Shown here one piece after another: positions 32,712-37,604 of a DNA stretch of 37,604 nt (positions are counted from its first letter, which is position 1; each line of letters begins with the position of its first letter). Under the pieces are notes generated by a model. The model made no database searches and was not told where the DNA came from. It saw only the letters and a list, made by a program, of their open reading frames with translations. Both the position numbers and the translations under genes were made by a program. Source of the DNA: CAZPUR01 sp964589815 (GTDB lineage: Bacteria; Patescibacteriota; Microgenomatia; UBA1400); the NCBI GenBank assembly GCA_964589815.1, contig CAZPUR010000011.1:1-37604 (forward strand), read 5' to 3'.

Positions 32712-32715
<4 letters not shown>
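31390..32715 (-). CDS. Polytopic membrane protein, half-length relative of the GT-C-like family
   Basis: The 441-residue product is almost wholly hydrophobic, with about ten or eleven predicted helices after a basic N-terminal tail (KKAETLAKKAKKRSQR). The loop NIFSAPFIPILANVSSFFMPFDYAVRFW, the helix LTFYLLIREISQQRLIAFL and the ALTSPLGFFILF region resemble the membrane half of the 703-residue protein. It lacks any large outer domain and has no clear catalytic acid in the first loop. It may be a non-catalytic partner, or a family member worn down to the membrane part. Its ATG overlaps the upstream stop by 4 nt (ATGA). Function is not assigned beyond family resemblance. Confidence 0.6.
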
Positions 32716-34136
<1,421 letters not shown>

Positions 34137-34160
34137 AAATAAAATGATTAAATTGTTAAA
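34137..34160. repeat. 24-bp AT-rich repeat, copy 2, directly before a start codon
   Basis: Identical to 31293-31316. On the minus strand it ends directly before the ATG at 34136, the truncated GT-C-like gene. Related words continue to about 34200. Confidence 0.8.
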
Positions 34161-34201
34161 CTGTTAAATGAATAAAAGATTAGATGAATTGTTTTATTGA
34201 T

Positions 34202-34765
34202 TTAATCTTTTTGTTCTAAAATAAAACTATAACAAAACCACCAAAAGAACACCAGCCAAATAAGGGTTAAAAAAGCGGCCACATAATCATGAACTACCAT
34301 GGCAAAAACTTCATTAATATAATAAATCCCGGCGGCAATAAAACTCATTCTTAAGACATTAACCAGCAAAGTGCCAAAAAAGCCAAAAACCACTGCCTCC
34401 AGCCGGGAAATATTGGTAAATCTGCCCCGCAAACCTGCCGCCAAAGAGACAATGAAAAGCAGCATACTCTGCCAACCAAGACAGTTCCAAGCCAAATCTA
34501 CGGGGATTATGCTTTCGTCTTTAATCATATAAAAAGCAAAGCGGCTGGGACCAGCCATTATTCTGGTCTTGATGCCCAAAGGATAAATAGCGGCGGCCAC
34601 TAGTCTTGCCTCCCAAGGAACAATATGTTTTTGAATTGGCTGGTACCAACCAGCTTTGTTTAAAAACTGGGTTAAAAAAGAGTTAAGGGCGGCAAAAAAA
34701 GGCAAAAACATTAAAATAATTGCCAGGCCGAGAAAAATGATTTTAAAAGTAAACTTCTGTTTCAC
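34202..34765 (-). CDS. Exosortase/archaeosortase family transpeptidase
   Basis: The 187-residue integral membrane protein has the three conserved catalytic residues of the family, each at the edge of a membrane helix: C95 in WNCLGWQS, R139 in NVLRMSF and H159 in VVHDY. Exosortases cut a C-terminal Pro-Glu-type signal at the outer face of the membrane and pass the protein to an acceptor, often during export of glycosylated surface proteins. The gene begins immediately after the stop of a large surface protein that ends in a matching tail, so enzyme and substrate are probably co-transcribed. I cannot assign a named subfamily. The downstream gap to the next gene holds the AT-rich repeat. Confidence 0.88.
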   Translation of the reverse strand: MKQKFTFKIIFLGLAIILMFLPFFAALNSFLTQFLNKAGWYQPIQKHIVPWEARLVAAAIYPLGIKTRIMAGPSRFAFYMIKDESIIPVDLAWNCLGWQSMLLFIVSLAAGLRGRFTNISRLEAVVFGFFGTLLVNVLRMSFIAAGIYYINEVFAMVVHDYVAAFLTLIWLVFFWWFCYSFILEQKD

Positions 34766-37491
34766 TTATAATCTCCTTTTTCTTCGTCTAATCAATCCTG
34801 GCTTGCCTCGCCGTAGTTTATCAACAAAGGCGGGCAAAAAGGGCGCCAGGCCTAAAAATATTAATGAATATTCCGGCACACTTACTCCCCAATCATTAAG
34901 ATAGGGTGTACCCCCAGAATCATTCAACGTCGCCAAAATATAAATTTGAGTATCATCCCCCGCCGGATCCAAGCTGGAAATGTCTATGGTACAAGAACTG
35001 CCTCCACTGGTAATGACGCAACCCAAGCCCGTATCAGCTTCATTCTCATCCAGAATATCAATGGTAATACTGCCATTGGTAGTGGTTGCCCCCACATACA
35101 CATCATTCCAATCCGAAGGCGAACCGCTAAACCAACCAAAATCAATCTCGTTTGACTGGATGCTACCGCTTGACGCACTTGCCGCAACAAACTCTGCTGA
35201 ACCAGCGCTTACTCTGTTCTGGCTGGCAACTGTTCCTTCAATGGTAACATTGGCATTTGTCGTGGAGAGCCTATCGGCAAAAGAGCTAAAGGAACTAGAA
35301 TCAGCCTGGTCATTTTGCTCGGTCATATCCGCCTGCCAAGCAGCAGTCGTGTTATTCCCCCCAGAAACAATCGCTATCACTAGATTGCCGCTAGCTTCAG
35401 TAATATCAATGGTGGTAAAGGGATTGGGAGTGGACTCATTACTCTCTGCGGTATGAGTCTCTGGAACAGTGGTGGCGCCACCAGTCTGGTCTACGCCTGC
35501 GTATGAGGCAGCGTGGATAATCTCATCATCAGTGGCAGTGCCAGAATAGGTAGGCGTAATAGTAGTACCACTCGCCGCTCCTATGCCCGCATCAAGAATA
35601 TAGAAACAAGCAACACCGCTTGAATAGCCACCATCAGGCGTATCCTGCTGGAATACTTGCGTCATCGATTGACCGCCATAAGTAGCACTATCTATTTGCG
35701 ATTGTCCATTAGACTCCCAACTAAAACAGGCAATTAAGACTCTATTTGAGCCAGCACTAACAGAGTAGTTCAAAGTTGAAGCCGCCACACTTGTCGCTGC
35801 ATCTAATCTACTAATTGTGCCTCCACTGGCGATCTGCACCGAGCCACCACTAATTGATACATTGGTGCGGTCGATGTCTGTCTCAAACTGCTCGTCGGTC
35901 GTCTGAAACCACTCAGAATAAGGAGAGCTGCCTGNNNNNNNNNNNNNNNNNNNNNNNNNNNNNNNNNNNNNNNNNNNNNNNNNNNNNNNNNNNNNNNNNN
36001 NNNNNNNNNNNNNNNNNNNNNNNNNNNNNNNNNNGTCTCAAACTGCTCGTCGGTCGTCTGAAACCACTCAGAATAAGGAGAGCTGCCTGAGTCTGGCGTA
36101 AAGCTTATTGGTGTGGTCCAAGCACCATAGTTGCCTGAACCACCCCCAGCCACAACATCCTCGGCTCTTACCCGCCACCAGTAAGTCGTGCCGCTAGCCA
36201 GGGTAGTTGTTGGCGTAAAAACCATTTTAACCCCCTCAGTAAATGGATCAGTCTCGTCTCCTCCTGCATTCCAACCTCCAGCTCCATCGGCACAGCTAGT
36301 ATCTGACTCACACTCAACAATTTCGCTCCCAAACCCCTGATCATCGTCTATTTGAATATGATAGGTTATGTCTGCCGTGCCATCAGGGTCTGAGCCCGTA
36401 AACTCAAAAGCAGGAGTAGTATCATAGACTCTCTCATTGGCAAAAGGAACATTGTGGAGCGTAGGAGCCGCTGGAGGAGCATTGGCTGAATCCCCATAAA
36501 TTCTAATTTCATCAACTGCCATATCGTTGGTATAGGTCGTCCCTCCCACCACTGTCCGAAATCTAATACTAAAGTCTGAATTGCTATAACTGGTAAAATC
36601 ATAAGGACCCCTGGAAGTAAAAGTAGTAGTCGAATTACCTGCCCAATCATCTATCGCTTCCCAACTATCTCCATCCCAGGCCTCAAAATATAAATGAGCT
36701 GAGGTATTGCCATAAGTGCAAGTATTAAAAGTCACATAAATTCCATAGCTGCTAGCATCAATTTCATTAGCCTCAGCCAGAGTCATATAGAATACATCGC
36801 TTGCTGATACTGGTGATGAGGTTTCTGTATAAACACAGGCCACTCCTGATGGCGGCCCGGTATTACTTGAAGTCGAACCAGTATTTGTCCAACACCAAGA
36901 ACCACCAGTGTTCTCTGTTGATAAAACATCTACATCAGGGCCATCCCAAGTAAAATCATCTTGATTGGCTGCCAGACTGTCGAAACTGTAGGTTTCATCG
37001 TAGTCAGCCGCCAGAGTTTCTTTAATTTTAGGCGGAAAGCGAGGCTTAATCCAAATCGCCGGAAAGCTAGCCAGAAGCCAGGAAGCAATCAGGCCAAAAA
37101 CAAAAACTGGCCTTAAGAGTTTTTTAACTAACTTTCTCTTCCTTTTTATTAAATAAATCAAAAAGCCCAAGCTCGAGACGGTTAATAAAAGCGCCAACCC
37201 TGTGATCTTCTCAAGAGAAACTTGCCTTCCAGTAAAAAGCATTTCTTTTAGGCCTGATGTGGCTGCCAAGGCTTGTCTTGGTTTAAGCAAGCTGACGACC
37301 TGGGAAAGAGTAGCTTGATTTATTAATGGGCCGGACTGGAAACCGGCAGCCTCAACTCTTGCCTGGATAGGCAAATTAGTAATTATACCTTGGGGAATCC
37401 GATTGCCAAAAAAGGAAAGAAGAGAACTTAAACCAACCGTAAAAAACAAAGCCAAATTCTTAATCCAAGGCTTTTTCTTAGGTTTAATCAT
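34766..37491 (-). CDS. Large multidomain surface protein with VPEYS-type exosortase sorting tail
   Basis: A run of N at 35935-36034 splits the frame, but 55-bp identical flanks show the gap is false; collapsed, the frame is continuous and gives 856 residues from the ATG at 37491. The N-terminal part has three hydrophobic helices (within about 1-160). Outside are a jelly-roll/MAM-like domain (DDFTWDG...WCWTNTG...VDEIRIYG), a fibronectin-III-like domain (TPAFEFTGSDPDG...YWWRVRAED), and a Ser/Thr/Ala-rich beta domain (ISRLDAATSV...) that could be glycosylated. The tail is VPEYS, a hydrophobic stretch (LIFLGLAPFLPAFV) and a strongly basic end, the plan of PEP-CTERM-like signals. The frame stays open upstream to the window edge with TTG at 37524, so a longer start is possible. 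No Shine-Dalgarno is seen. Confidence 0.8.
34803..34837. repeat. GC-rich stem-loop element inside the sorting tail
   Basis: TTGCCTCGCC and GGCGGGCAA form a stem with one bulge around a 16-nt loop. GCCTCGCCG and AAGGCGGG match the ends of the elements at 27424-27507. It encodes the residues around PAFVDKLRRGK, the end of the hydrophobic stretch and the first basic residues of the sorting signal. Confidence 0.6.
35880..36089. other. False assembly gap: 100 N flanked by identical 55-bp copies
   Basis: 35880-35934 and 36035-36089 are identical over 55 bp around exactly 100 N, as at 27150-27359. Removing the N run and one copy joins the two halves of the surface protein in frame. Confidence 0.92.
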
Positions 37492-37604
37492 AAAATTACC
37501 AAACTGGTTATTGCCTGTTCTCAAAGTTAAGTAATTTAGGGCTGGTTGAGGTAAGAATTGATTCAGGCTGGTAGCCAGTCTTGATCCACTCCATCCGGGA
37601 ATAA

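Noticed and set aside
34766..35839. A separate 357-residue gene starting at a GTG
   Set aside because: The GTG is an internal valine codon of the rebuilt surface protein; the frame is continuous across the false gap.
35803..35934. Apparent out-of-frame C-terminus of the surface protein beyond the N gap
   Set aside because: It arises only because 100 N plus the duplicated flank shift the frame; the collapsed sequence continues in the other frame.
37508..37604. Possible C-terminal end of an upstream gene stopping at TAA 37508
   Set aside because: A 31-codon frame is open, but so is the frame of the surface protein over the same bases; the piece is too short to decide and matches no family.

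Overview
The window looks like a piece of a Candidate Phyla Radiation (Patescibacteria) genome, most likely Microgenomates-like. This is inferred from gene content: many B12-type radical SAM proteins, very large PTPS-related/YfhO-like membrane proteins, an exosortase-like enzyme, a four-helix-bundle IVS protein, very tight ATGA-type gene overlaps and few Shine-Dalgarno sites. There is no rRNA or marker gene, so the taxon is not proven. Most of the content serves the cell envelope: glycan assembly and modification, secreted carbohydrate-active proteins and surface-protein sorting.

Layout. 1-3202 (minus): two secreted or membrane-anchored glycosidase-fold proteins and a membrane-anchored cohesin-like protein, with an IVS-type four-helix-bundle gene between them, flanked by inverted repeats. 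3203-3990: AT-rich non-coding stretch with a GC-rich island and a perfect palindrome. 3991-5677 (plus): a lipoprotein and a zinc-ribbon protein, each with an extended -10 promoter. 5679-13239 (minus) and 13421-18259 (plus): two divergent operons, each led by a family-2 glycosyltransferase and rich in radical SAM enzymes; the 180-bp region between them holds a nested inverted-repeat element. 18246-34136 (minus): methyltransferases, two more radical SAM enzymes, five GT-C/PTPS-related membrane proteins (two carry a glutamine-amidotransferase-like domain) and a pilin-like protein. 34202-37491 (minus): an exosortase-like enzyme directly downstream of a large surface protein that ends in a VPEYS-type sorting tail, a probable enzyme-substrate pair.

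Two 100-N gaps are assembly artefacts. Each is flanked by the same 55 bp on both sides; collapsing the duplicate restores one continuous reading frame in both cases (a 703-aa membrane protein and an 856-aa surface protein).

The most unusual signal is a population of short GC-rich palindromes. Several sit in frame inside protein-coding genes, adding 6 to about 28 residues without breaking the frame, and others are intergenic. With them occur several heptanucleotide tandem repeats of different sequence, and a 24-bp repeat placed directly in front of two start codons. Together they suggest an active small-repeat ecology in this genome, comparable in style to Rickettsia palindromic elements and cyanobacterial heptamer repeats, but made of different sequences.
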